A DNA stretch of 24,703 nucleotides, taken from assembly GCA_003151895.1 (NCBI GenBank), contig PLYX01000244.1, positions 1-24,703 on the forward strand. The letters are read 5' to 3'. Below are positions 1 through 6,981 of this stretch, piece after piece. How positions within the stretch are numbered: position 1 is the stretch's first letter; each line of letters opens with the position of its first letter. The position numbers and the translations under genes were made by a program. A model generated the notes under the pieces. That model saw only the letters and a program-made list of their open reading frames with translations. It ran no database searches and was not told the origin of the DNA. Source of the DNA: Solirubrobacterales bacterium (GTDB lineage: Bacteria > Actinomycetota > Thermoleophilia > Solirubrobacterales > Solirubrobacteraceae).

Positions 1-720
1 GCCGACGCGGCCAAGATCAAGGCGCACGGGGGAATCGGCTTTGGCCTGCCGCTCGGGCCCGAGGAGGCCCAGGCGGAGTCGCTGCTGTGGTTTCTCGGCG
101 ATGGCGGCAACTACCAGGACGCCGCGGGCAAGTGGACGATCAGCAGCGCCCAGAACGTGGCCGCGTTCTCGTTCGTCAAGGGCATGGTGTCGGCCGGCGA
201 CACTGAGCCGAATCCGGGGACCCAGAACCGCACTCCGCTGTGGGGACAGTTCGCCCACGGCAAGATCGGCATGATCAACGGCTCTCCCGCCCTGATCCCG
301 ATCATTCAGTCGGCCGGCGTGCTGAAGCCGTCCGATTGGGGTTCGGTGGCGATCGCCGGCAAGACCGGCCCGCTCGCCGACACGCTCGGAGTCTGCGACA
401 ACGTCGCGGCGTTCAAGGCCAACGGGCACGAAGCGCAGATCAAGAAGTTCCTGAACTTCGTGTACCAGAACAAATACCAGCTGCAGTTCGACCGCGAGTA
501 CGACCTGCTGCCGGCGACCGTCTCGGCCGCCAACGCCCTGGCCAACGACCCGACCTTCGGTTCGTTCATCAAGGCGCTGCCGCACTCGGTCCAGTATCCG
601 AGCGTCACCGCTTGGGCACAGGTCAAGACCAGCATCCAGAACACGATCGGGACCGCTGTCACCGGCAACCCGGCCAGCGTGCTCGGCACCCTCCAGGGCA
701 CCGCGCAGAAGCTCGGCTGA
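1..720 (+). CDS. Sugar ABC transporter substrate-binding protein, C-terminal part (5' end outside window)
   Basis: The reading frame is open from base 1 and ends at TGA 718-720, leaving 239 visible residues; the start and any lipoprotein signal lie upstream. The sequence reads like the C-terminal lobe of a family 1 extracellular solute-binding protein: a stretch with FLGDGGNYQD, a WGQFAHGKIGMINGSPALI segment (typical 'F..GkaAM...G.w' signature), then helices ending in QGTAQKLG. These proteins bind a sugar outside the membrane and deliver it to a MalF/MalG-type permease. The two permease genes, a ROK kinase and a SIS protein follow on the same strand, which supports carbohydrate, perhaps amino-sugar, uptake. 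No ATPase gene is present, which is normal for CUT1 systems that share one MsiK-like ATPase. Family assignment is fairly secure; the substrate is inferred. Confidence 0.85.
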   Translation, partial: ADAAKIKAHGGIGFGLPLGPEEAQAESLLWFLGDGGNYQDAAGKWTISSAQNVAAFSFVKGMVSAGDTEPNPGTQNRTPLWGQFAHGKIGMINGSPALIPIIQSAGVLKPSDWGSVAIAGKTGPLADTLGVCDNVAAFKANGHEAQIKKFLNFVYQNKYQLQFDREYDLLPATVSAANALANDPTFGSFIKALPHSVQYPSVTAWAQVKTSIQNTIGTAVTGNPASVLGTLQGTAQKLG

Positions 721-728
721 CCAACCCT

Positions 729-763
729 CCCGGGGTGCGGCGCGCAGCGCGGCGCACCCCGGG
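729..763 (+). terminator. Intercistronic GC-rich hairpin after the binding-protein gene
   Basis: An inverted repeat with arms starting CCCGGGGTGC and ending GCACCCCGGG, almost fully paired with one mismatch and a tiny loop, begins 8 bases after the stop codon and is followed by only three T residues. Because the T run is short and the permease genes follow, it more likely acts as a 3' stabiliser or partial terminator. Such hairpins let the binding protein be made in excess over its permease, as known for several ABC operons. Confidence 0.65.
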
Positions 764-800
764 TTTCCATCTTCGACGATGAGTTCCAGTTAGACCCACG

Positions 801-1082
801 GTGACGAGTCAGTCCCAGATTTCGATGAGAAGGGTGTGGCCGGCGCGGGCCGCCGGCGCGCTGCGACCTCTGTTGTGGATCGGCCCAGCGGTCGCGCTGA
901 TCGCCGTCGTGGTGCTGTGGCCGGTGGTGGTGCTCATCCACAGCTCCTTCCAGAACATCGCCGTTGACGGCTTCGTGGTCGGCGGTGCCGGCTGGAGGAA
1001 CTACAGCAACCTCTGGCACGAGACCGCGCTGCACGGTGTCGTGCTGCGGACCGTGATCTGGGTGGTGGCGGTCGTCGCGTGA
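801..1082 (+). CDS. MalF-type sugar ABC permease, N-terminal fragment (frameshifted)
   Basis: Ninety-three residues from a GTG start at 801 (an in-frame ATG at 825 is an alternative) to TGA 1080-1082. It has a first hydrophobic segment (about residues 25-48, WIGPAVALIAVVVLWPVVVL) followed by an SFQNI/NYSNLW stretch and the beginning of a second membrane helix, exactly how CUT1 MalF/UgpA-type permeases begin. It stops inside that second helix. The rest of the protein continues in another frame from 1079, and the two pieces together make about 308 residues, the normal family length. I read this as one permease broken by loss of a single base near 1079, for example GCGGTG becoming GCGTG. The GTGA overlap could in principle allow coupled translation of two pieces. 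On its own this fragment is not expected to work. Confidence 0.75.
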   Translation: MTSQSQISMRRVWPARAAGALRPLLWIGPAVALIAVVVLWPVVVLIHSSFQNIAVDGFVVGGAGWRNYSNLWHETALHGVVLRTVIWVVAVVA

Positions 1083-1726
1083 CCCTGCTGCTCTCGCTCG
1101 CGCTGGCGCAGCTCTTCAACCAACGCTTCCCGTTTCGACGGGCGGCGCGCACGGCGCTGATCGCCCCCTGGGCCGCGTCGGTGATGATGACCGCGCTGAG
1201 CTTCCGCTGGGCGCTCGATCCGAACGTCGGCGCGATCAACATCATCCTGCACGCCCTCGGCATCGTCCACCGCATGGGCTCCAGCCAGGCCGACTGGCTC
1301 GGCCACCCCGGGTGGGCACTGTTCTGGATGATGATCGTCGCGATCTTCGTGTCGCTGCCGTTCACCACCTACGCGCTGCTCTCGGGCCTGCAGACGATCC
1401 CGGACGAGCTCCACGAGGCCGCGCGCGTCGACGGCGCCGGCCGCTGGCACGCCTACCGCACAATCACGTTGCCACTGCTGCGCCCGGCGATCCTGGTCGC
1501 GTCCACGATCAACGTGATCAACGTGTTCAACTCGTTCCCGATCATCTGGGAGATGACGCGGGGCGGCCCGGGTTACGAGACCAGCACGACCACGACGTTC
1601 ATGTACATCCTCAAGCAGGCGTTCATCGGCGAGGCGGCCGCCATGTCCGTCGTGAACTTCCTGTTGGTAATCGTTGTCGTCCTCATCTTCCTGAAGCTCA
1701 CCCGGTGGAAGGAACAGGTGAACTGA
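1079..1726 (+). CDS. MalF-type sugar ABC permease, C-terminal fragment with EAA loop (frameshifted)
   Basis: 215 residues, opening at a GTG that overlaps the stop of the preceding fragment (GTGA), with no convincing ribosome site of its own. It holds the remainder of a binding-protein-dependent transport inner membrane component: several hydrophobic helices and the cytoplasmic EAA loop EAARVDGAGRWHAYRTITLP, which docks with the ATPase subunit. Read as a continuation of the 801-1082 piece it restores a helix (...VVAVVA-VTLLLSLALAQ...). The stop 1724-1726 lies two bases before the next permease ATG, so the two permeases would be translationally coupled. Whether the split is real, a sequencing error or a recent pseudogene cannot be decided from one sequence. 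Confidence 0.78.
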   Translation: MTLLLSLALAQLFNQRFPFRRAARTALIAPWAASVMMTALSFRWALDPNVGAINIILHALGIVHRMGSSQADWLGHPGWALFWMMIVAIFVSLPFTTYALLSGLQTIPDELHEAARVDGAGRWHAYRTITLPLLRPAILVASTINVINVFNSFPIIWEMTRGGPGYETSTTTTFMYILKQAFIGEAAAMSVVNFLLVIVVVLIFLKLTRWKEQVN

Positions 1727-1728
1727 CC

Positions 1729-2619
1729 ATGAGCGCTGTCAGTAGCCCGTCGCTGCCTGCCACGTCGCAGAGCGTTGCAACCGCAGGCCCGCCCCGGCGG
1801 AGGCCGCTCACCCGGCGCACGTTCGTGCTCAGCATCCTCGCCTATGGCATCGCGGTGCTCTTCCTGCTCCCGTACGTGGAGATGGTGATCGCCGCACTGC
1901 GGCCGAACGCCCAGCTGCTGTCAGCCAACCTGCTGCCGAGCCACTTCACGTTCAGCAACTTCACGACGATCTGGCAGACGGGCTTCGGCGGCAACCTCGG
2001 CGCCAGCCTGATCATCGCCGGCGGCGCGACCGTGCTCGTGCTGCTTGTCTCGGTCCCGGCGGCGTACTACTCGGCCCGCCATCGCTTCCGGGGCCGATCG
2101 CTGTTCCTGCTGCTCGTGCTGGGCACGCAGATGTTCCAGCCGGCGGCCATGCTCGTCGGCATCCAGCGCGAGTTCACCACGTTCAATTTGCCGCCGACGC
2201 TGTCTCTCATCCTGGTCAACGCGGGCTTCAACCTCGCGTTCGCGGTGTGGATCCTCAACGCCTACTTCGCGGCGATCCCGGTCGAACTGGAGGAGGCGTC
2301 GATGATCGATGGCTCAAGCCGCCTCGGGGCGCTGATCCGCATCACGCTGCCACTGGCCGCGCCCGGGATCGTCACGGCATTGATCTTCACGTTCATCGCC
2401 GGGTGGAACGAATTCATCGTGGCGCTGACGCTCTCGCTCGGGGAATCGGGCAACCGGCAGCCCCTGACGGTGGCGATCAACAACTACATCGGCCAGTACT
2501 CGATCGACTGGGGCCACCTGTTCGCCGGCGCGGTCATCGCCACGATCCCGGTGATCATCCTGTTCGCCGTGATCGAGGGGCGCGTGGTCAGTGGCCTCAC
2601 CGCCGGATCGATCAAATAG
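1729..2619 (+). CDS. MalG-type sugar ABC transporter permease
   Basis: 296 residues from the ATG at 1729, two bases after the upstream permease stop; the same frame is open further upstream but that part is an out-of-frame shadow of the first permease. A Ser/Pro-rich cytoplasmic N-terminus (about residues 1-29) precedes a first helix (LSILAYGIAVLFLLPYVEMV) and five further hydrophobic segments. The EAA loop is clear: EEASMIDGSSRLGALIRITL followed by PLAAPGI. The C-terminal GRVVSGLTAGSIK is the classic MalG-family ending ('r.vv.GltaGavKG'). Length and topology are normal, so this subunit looks intact, in contrast to its partner. It would form the transmembrane pore with the MalF-type subunit. 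Confidence 0.92.
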   Translation: MSAVSSPSLPATSQSVATAGPPRRRPLTRRTFVLSILAYGIAVLFLLPYVEMVIAALRPNAQLLSANLLPSHFTFSNFTTIWQTGFGGNLGASLIIAGGATVLVLLVSVPAAYYSARHRFRGRSLFLLLVLGTQMFQPAAMLVGIQREFTTFNLPPTLSLILVNAGFNLAFAVWILNAYFAAIPVELEEASMIDGSSRLGALIRITLPLAAPGIVTALIFTFIAGWNEFIVALTLSLGESGNRQPLTVAINNYIGQYSIDWGHLFAGAVIATIPVIILFAVIEGRVVSGLTAGSIK

Positions 2620-2640
2620 CCCGCCTGAGGTGATTGCCTG

Positions 2641-3639
2641 ATGCGGTTCGTCGAGGAGGCCGTGACCGCACCGGCCGTGCTGACATCGCCGGACGGCGCC
2701 GTGATCGCCGTCGATGTCGGCGGCACCACCATCAAGGGGGCCCTCGTCGACGCCGACGGCCACTTCATGCGGGAGCTCGCGCGCGCCACGCCCGCGGCCC
2801 GCGGGCCCGAAGCGGTGATCAGCGAGGTTCAGGCCGTGGTCGCCGAGCTCGACGCCGCGGCGCCCGGACCGCAGGCGAGCGTTCGCTCGGTCGCCGTTGT
2901 GATCCCCGGGATCGTCGACGCAGCCGCGGGACGGGCGGAGTACTCGGCAAACCTCGGCCTGCGCGACGTGCCCCTGCGTGACCTGATCGAGTCGACCGTC
3001 GGTCTGCCGACGCTGCTCGAGCACGACGTCCGCGCCGCCGGGGTGGCGGAACGCACGGTCGGGATCACGAGCGGCGTGGACGACTATCTGCTCGCGGTGA
3101 TCGGCACCGGGATCTCAGGCGTCGTCCACGCGGGCGGGCAGCCGGTGCGAGGGGCGAGCGGGATCGCCGGAGAGCTCGGCCACATTCCGGTCTGGCCCGG
3201 CGGCGAGCCGTGCCCCTGTGGCCAGCGTGGCTGTCTGGAGCGGTACGCCTCAGCGTCCTCGATCGCGCGCCGGTACGTCGAGTTCGGCGGGGAGCGTGGT
3301 GCGTCCCCCCACGAGGTTGCCGCGAGGCGCACGTCGGATCCTGCCGCCGGTCGCGCCTGGCACGAGGCAACCGAGTCGCTGGCGATCGCGTTCGTCACCT
3401 GCACGATGCTGCTCGACCCGGAGATGATCGTGCTCGCCGGCGGCCTGAGCGCCGCCGGCGACGAGCTGCTGGCGCCGGTCGAGGCGGAGCTCTCGGCTCG
3501 CGTCACATGGCGAGAGCCCCCGCCGGTGCGGCTCTCACCGCTCGGCGGGCGGGCCGGGCTCGTCGGCGCCGCCGTTCTCGCGTGGCAGCTGCTTGGTGTC
3601 AAGGCCTTTGGAAGGTGGACCACATCTCCGGAGAGCTGA
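2641..3639 (+). CDS. ROK family sugar kinase
   Basis: 332 residues; the ATG at 2641 has a TGAGG ribosome site about ten bases upstream. The N-terminal phosphate-binding motif DVGGTTIKGAL starts at residue 25. The probable catalytic aspartate is D129 in EHDVRAAG (the usual neighbour Asn is His here). A structural zinc site typical of ROK kinases is complete: H181 in GELGHIPV, then C191, C193 and C198 in CPCGQRGCLE. A glycine-rich segment near the C-terminus (LAGGLSAAGDELL) fits the ROK fold. ROK kinases phosphorylate glucose, GlcNAc, ManNAc or fructose; the adjacent SIS gene favours an amino sugar, but the sequence does not settle the substrate. It has no N-terminal helix-turn-helix, so it is a kinase rather than a ROK repressor. 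Its stop overlaps the next start (TGATG). Confidence 0.92.
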   Translation: MRFVEEAVTAPAVLTSPDGAVIAVDVGGTTIKGALVDADGHFMRELARATPAARGPEAVISEVQAVVAELDAAAPGPQASVRSVAVVIPGIVDAAAGRAEYSANLGLRDVPLRDLIESTVGLPTLLEHDVRAAGVAERTVGITSGVDDYLLAVIGTGISGVVHAGGQPVRGASGIAGELGHIPVWPGGEPCPCGQRGCLERYASASSIARRYVEFGGERGASPHEVAARRTSDPAAGRAWHEATESLAIAFVTCTMLLDPEMIVLAGGLSAAGDELLAPVEAELSARVTWREPPPVRLSPLGGRAGLVGAAVLAWQLLGVKAFGRWTTSPES

Positions 3640-4112
3640 TGGCAGCCGAGATCGGCGAGCAGCCGGATGTCCTCGCCGGGCTGCTCGGCAGCCCGGAGGA
3701 GATCGTGAACGCGGGGGCGCGGATCGCGGCCGCCAAGCCTCGCTTCGTGCTGATCGCTGCGCGCGGGACCAGCGACCATGCCGCGCTCTACGCCAAGTAC
3801 CTGCTGGAGATCAGGCTCGGCCTGCCGTGCGGCCTGGTGTCCCCGTCGACGATGACGGCGTACGGTGCACGGCCCCGGCTGGCCGACTGTCTGGTCGTCG
3901 CGGTTAGCCAGTCCGGCTCGAGCCCGGACCTGGTCGAGTCGATGGCGGTGGCCAGGGAATGCGGTGCCACCACGCTCGCCGTCACCAATGCCCCTGCCTC
4001 GGACCTGGCCGCGGCGGCCGAGCTCCACCTGGACGTGCGGGCCGGCGCCGAGCAGGCGGTGGCGGCGATCCTCGGCGAGCGGACCGCCGGCGCGCGGCGC
4101 AACGCCGCGTGA
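3639..4112 (+). CDS. Truncated SIS-domain (GlmS/AgaS isomerase-like) protein, first domain only
   Basis: 157 residues from ATG 3639, which overlaps the kinase stop (TGATG) and has GGAGAG about five bases upstream. A GTG at 3615 would add eight residues. The N-terminus (MAAEIGEQPDVLAGLL) and the sugar-phosphate binding segments IAARGTSDHAALYAKYLLE and VAVSQSGSSPDLVES are typical of the first SIS domain of GlmS-like isomerases/deaminases. Family members are about 340 residues with two SIS domains and continue 'GPE.AVAATKTYT'. Here the sequence follows that as GAEQAVAA and then diverges into a short tail and stops. The second domain, which carries most catalytic residues of GlmS-type isomerases, is missing. 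It is either a decayed gene or a reduced sugar-phosphate-binding protein. Confidence 0.8.
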   Translation: MAAEIGEQPDVLAGLLGSPEEIVNAGARIAAAKPRFVLIAARGTSDHAALYAKYLLEIRLGLPCGLVSPSTMTAYGARPRLADCLVVAVSQSGSSPDLVESMAVARECGATTLAVTNAPASDLAAAAELHLDVRAGAEQAVAAILGERTAGARRNAA

Positions 4113-4190
4113 GCCTCGCCCGCGCGGCGGACGGCTGCCCGCCGTAGACGGGGCCTTGCCGAAGCCGTTCGTCTGCCGACGGATTGGCAG

Positions 4191-4219
4191 TTGAATCACC
4201 TTCAGCTCAAGCGTACTAT
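4191..4219 (+). promoter_or_regulatory. Sigma-70-type promoter for the HxlR-like regulator
   Basis: TTGAAT (4191-4196) and TACTAT (4214-4219) are separated by exactly 17 bases and sit in a locally AT-rich patch of an otherwise GC-rich region. Transcription would start near 4226, about 40 bases before the GTG at 4266. It matches the -35/-10 consensus better than any other site I saw in the window. Confidence 0.6.
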
Positions 4220-4265
4220 CTGGCTTGTTCTGTATCTTTGATCTCTGCATCGAGGGGGCGGCGCA

Positions 4266-5213
4266 GTGCCCCAATCAACCGGATCGTGGCACGATCGCGC
4301 CCCGCAGCCGGGGGATGCCGCGCTTGCGCTGCTGGCGCCCGAGTGGACGGTGGGGATCGTCGGCGAGCTGGCACGCTGTGCGCTGCGGCCCGCCGAGCTG
4401 GAGCGGCGGCTGGCCGGCGCACCCCACGCGACGCTGATGGACCGGTTCGGAGATCTGTCGGATGAGGAGATCGTCGTCCGTGAGCGCCTTGCCGGGGACG
4501 CGCGTGGCGCGAAGTACGCCCTGACCGAGCGCGGTCGCGGGCTGGCGGAGATCGTCGCGGCGGCTGCGCTGATCGAACGGGAGCGACCCGACGCCGCCGG
4601 CGACCGTCCGGCGGGAGAACGGACGTTGAGGCTCGTCGCGGACCCGTACAACCGTGCGATCACGCGGGTGCTGGCCGACGGGTCGCAGACCCTCGCGGAG
4701 ATCGAACGCGGGCTTCCAGGTCTCGCGCACTCCTCGGTGGACCGGCAGCTGCGGGAGCTTCGGCAAGCCGGCGTGGTCCTCGTGGACCACGAACCGTCGG
4801 GCCGGCCGTGCTACGAGCTGGTCCTGGACGGACGGCACCTGGCGCTGCTCGTGCTGCTCGCCGCGCGCTGGGAGCGGCGCCTGGCGCCGCGGGCGCAGAT
4901 GGCCACCGACGTCGGCGGGCTGGTCCACATGATCGCGCCGCTGGCGCAGATCGCGCCCGTCCTCCAAGGCGCTTGCCGGCTGCACGTCGAGGGCCGGCCG
5001 GGCGAGCCGGACGTCCACCTCTCGGTCGGCAAGGGCAGGATCTCCGCACTCGCGCTCGCCCCCGCGGTCGCGATCGACGCGCACGGCGATGCCACCGCGG
5101 AGCAGTGGGGCCGCGCGCTGCTGCGCCGCGATCCCGCCGGCATCGTCGTGCGGGGCGATAGCGTGCTCCTGGGCGCGGTCGTGGTCGCGCTCGGCGCCGC
5201 GCTGCACGCCTGA
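4266..5213 (+). CDS. Tandem winged-helix (HxlR-like) transcriptional regulator
   Basis: 315 residues from GTG 4266, with GAGGGGG seven bases upstream. The first winged helix (about residues 18-95) resembles HxlR proteins: LLAPEWTVGIVGELARCAL, a PAELERRL recognition region, and a YALTERGRGL wing end. A second, similar domain (about 118-190) contains DPYNRAITRVLADGSQTLAE, SSVDRQLRELRQAGVV and a CYELVLDGR wing. The last about 110 residues (WERRLAPRAQ to the end) form a separate domain, possibly ligand-binding and of SCP2-like fold, which I cannot name with confidence. Two fused HxlR units in one chain would behave as a built-in dimer. It has its own promoter, so it need not belong to the sugar operon; its target could be that operon or the secreted-protein island downstream. 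Confidence 0.75.
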   Translation: MPQSTGSWHDRAPQPGDAALALLAPEWTVGIVGELARCALRPAELERRLAGAPHATLMDRFGDLSDEEIVVRERLAGDARGAKYALTERGRGLAEIVAAAALIERERPDAAGDRPAGERTLRLVADPYNRAITRVLADGSQTLAEIERGLPGLAHSSVDRQLRELRQAGVVLVDHEPSGRPCYELVLDGRHLALLVLLAARWERRLAPRAQMATDVGGLVHMIAPLAQIAPVLQGACRLHVEGRPGEPDVHLSVGKGRISALALAPAVAIDAHGDATAEQWGRALLRRDPAGIVVRGDSVLLGAVVVALGAALHA

Positions 5214-5899
5214 TCGACCGCCGGCCGACCCCGAACGCGCGGAGGCCCGGAGGCAGAGAACCGGCTCCAAATGTTAGCGGCACGTTAGGTTCTCATTGCG
5301 ATTGTGTTGACCGCGTAGTCGGTGAGTGGACACCGGGCGATGTCCAGATCTCGACCTACTCGCATTTTCGACCCAAACGGCACCGTTCTCGCATGTGGAA
5401 CGGAGTTAGAAACAGTCGAGCGGTGGACATCGGACGACAATGCGCCACATCGAGCGCTCCGCCCGGCCTTCCACGCGCTCGAAAAATGGTGATACAACCT
5501 CTGCCTGCCCCGCTTTGGCGGGAATCAGGAAGTCAATCAGCAGCAACAGGAAGAATCAGCAGCAACAGGAAGAGCACGGCCCCGGAGCGCATCTACGGTG
5601 AAATCGAGAGGCGCCCCGGAAGCCGAACGAGCCAAAGGCTCCAGCCTCCCGGCCGGAGTCCTGACACCAAGGAGTATAGCGGCATGCGTATGAACAACCT
5701 CGCCCGTCTTCGCCACGGTGGCGCCGCGGGCGACCGGCACGCAGCCCCGGACATACGGCTCGCGCGGTCCAAGGTAGGTGACCGCACGAACCGGAAACCG
5801 GATGTTGCGTTGTCGCCACAGAGATGTCAGGCTCGTCCTGTCATGTGGAATGCTCATACGCCGCTGCTTGCTCCGCAAAGGAACAAGGAGACTCATAGC
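5214..5899. other. 686-bp non-coding gap with mixed composition
   Basis: No convincing gene. The stretch is visibly richer in A/T than the flanking sugar genes and has short A-rich runs. It contains a 19-bp tandem repeat (5535-5572) and a complete ribosome site with ATG (5669-5686) that would give an in-frame N-terminal extension of the next gene but no signal peptide. No clear -35/-10 pair could be assigned. It marks a compositional boundary between the sugar locus and the secreted-protein island and probably holds the promoter and a long leader of the 5900 gene. Confidence 0.5.
5535..5572. repeat. 19-bp perfect tandem repeat (2 copies)
   Basis: The unit AATCAGCAGCAACAGGAAG occurs at 5535-5553 and immediately again at 5554-5572. 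A partial third copy (AATCAGGAAG) sits just upstream at 5523-5532. It lies in the leader of the secreted-protein gene and could be slippage-derived or a pair of protein-binding sites. Confidence 0.9.
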
Positions 5900-6823
5900 A
5901 TGAGTAGCACAAGATCCATAAAGACGCTCGGCTTGGCCGGGCTGATGGCCGTGATGGCCATGATGGTCGTCGCGGCGGTTGGGGCGGCGTCCGCTTCGGC
6001 GACGGAACCGGTATACAGCAAATCCAAAGTCTGCACGCACGCAGCGACTGCATTTACGCCCGCGTTCACAAAAGGTTCGGTCTGGTGGTTCAACAACTCC
6101 GCGTGCACGTCGCACACCGCGACGACGAAACCATCGGCGCTGGGAGCTGGCGAATACGGCTACAGCCCGTTCTACTCGGAAAGCGGCGCCAGTAGGCTAG
6201 TAACCGTAGCCGGCCACGAAGTTACGTGTGAACACGACTTCAACGTCGGCGAACTCACTGGTCCAAAAAGCGATAGGGTGGCCATCGAGTTCACAGGATG
6301 CGTTGCAATCGGCCCACTTGGCGTCAAACTCCCGTGCAAGAGCGTCACGCCTGGCGCACCGGCAGGCGCAGCGGGAGAAATCGCGACGAACGTGCTGAAG
6401 AGCACTCTCTACTACATCAAAGGAACCCATGCGACGACGAAAGAAGTCGCCATCGGGCTGGAACCGGAAACAGCTGCACTCTTCACCGAATTCAAGTGCG
6501 AAGGGTCGGGTGTGACCGAGTTGATCAAGGTCGGCAACAAAGCAGGCTCGGGGAAAGGCTCCCTAGTCTGCCCGATCACACCGACCAACACGCCCGGGAC
6601 AAAATACACCCTTGCATGCAAACAGAAAAGTGGCGTGCAGGAACCCACCGAATACGAAAAGGAAACGTCGCCTGAAAGCGGCACATGGGAAAAAGTCGTT
6701 GACTACCTCGAAAGTGAAGCGACCTGCACCGGCTTCGGCTGTACAAAATATACGTGGCAACAGTCGGGCCAGGAATCGACCGACAGTATCACGACAGCGG
6801 AAACCGGAGAAATCAAAGCGTAA
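5900..6823 (+). CDS. Secreted protein of unknown function, Cys-rich
   Basis: 307 residues from ATG 5900, chosen because AAGGAG lies nine bases upstream and a textbook signal peptide follows: basic start (STRSIK), a Leu/Met/Val/Ala core, and ASASA-TEP cleavage near residue 34. The frame is open for another 500 bases upstream, but that part does not look like protein. The mature chain contains many Thr/Ser/Gly and about nine cysteines spread along it (for example SKVCTHAATA, NNSACTSH, HEVTCEHDF, IEFTGCVAIG, VKLPCKS, FKCEGSG, YTLACKQ, EATCTGFGC), suggesting a disulfide-stabilised beta-rich exoprotein. I recognise the general type from Solirubrobacterales genomes, where many such hypothetical exported paralogues occur, but no function is known to me. 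A long hairpin follows it, so it is probably its own transcription unit. Confidence 0.8.
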   Translation: MSSTRSIKTLGLAGLMAVMAMMVVAAVGAASASATEPVYSKSKVCTHAATAFTPAFTKGSVWWFNNSACTSHTATTKPSALGAGEYGYSPFYSESGASRLVTVAGHEVTCEHDFNVGELTGPKSDRVAIEFTGCVAIGPLGVKLPCKSVTPGAPAGAAGEIATNVLKSTLYYIKGTHATTKEVAIGLEPETAALFTEFKCEGSGVTELIKVGNKAGSGKGSLVCPITPTNTPGTKYTLACKQKSGVQEPTEYEKETSPESGTWEKVVDYLESEATCTGFGCTKYTWQQSGQESTDSITTAETGEIKA

Positions 6824-6854
6824 GCGCGTAGCGTAGAGGTCTAATAAGACATTC

Positions 6855-6906
6855 CACGCGATCCCGGGGCGGCTGCGGAGCACGAGGCGGCCGCCCCGGT
6901 CGCGTG
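6855..6906. terminator. Long GC-rich hairpin after the secreted-protein gene
   Basis: CACGCGA (6855-6861) and CCGGGGCGGC (6864-6873) pair with GCCGCCCCGG (6890-6899) and TCGCGTG (6900-6906). All 17 base pairs are perfect, with one 2-base bulge and a 16-base loop. There is no T run, so on either strand it is a strong structure or a terminator of the T-less type often seen in actinobacteria. Confidence 0.75.
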
Positions 6907-6981
6907 CGTGGGGCAAAGGGAACTGACCGAGCTCGACAGCAAGGTCAAAGCACAGCACCAACAGCAAAGAAACGGGGAGCG

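Noticed and set aside
1312..1728. N-terminal extension of the MalG-type permease
   Set aside because: Out-of-frame reading of the first permease; the ATG at 1729 directly follows the upstream stop and begins a normal permease.
4113..4190. Possible terminator of the sugar operon (CGGCGG...CCGCCG)
   Set aside because: Only six base pairs and no T run; not distinguishable from GC-rich background.
3084..4274. 396-residue minus-strand open frame
   Set aside because: Lies opposite the ROK and SIS genes, with Arg/Pro-rich low-complexity sequence and no recognisable motif.
5308..5345. Possible promoter around TTGACC
   Set aside because: No acceptable -10 box at 16-18 bases; too weak to list.
5285..5497. 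70-residue minus-strand open frame in the 686-bp gap
   Set aside because: Starts with TTG, lacks a ribosome site, and shows no hydrophobic or domain pattern.
5393..5899. 169-residue extension upstream of the secreted protein
   Set aside because: No coding character, contains the tandem repeat, and would bury the signal peptide.
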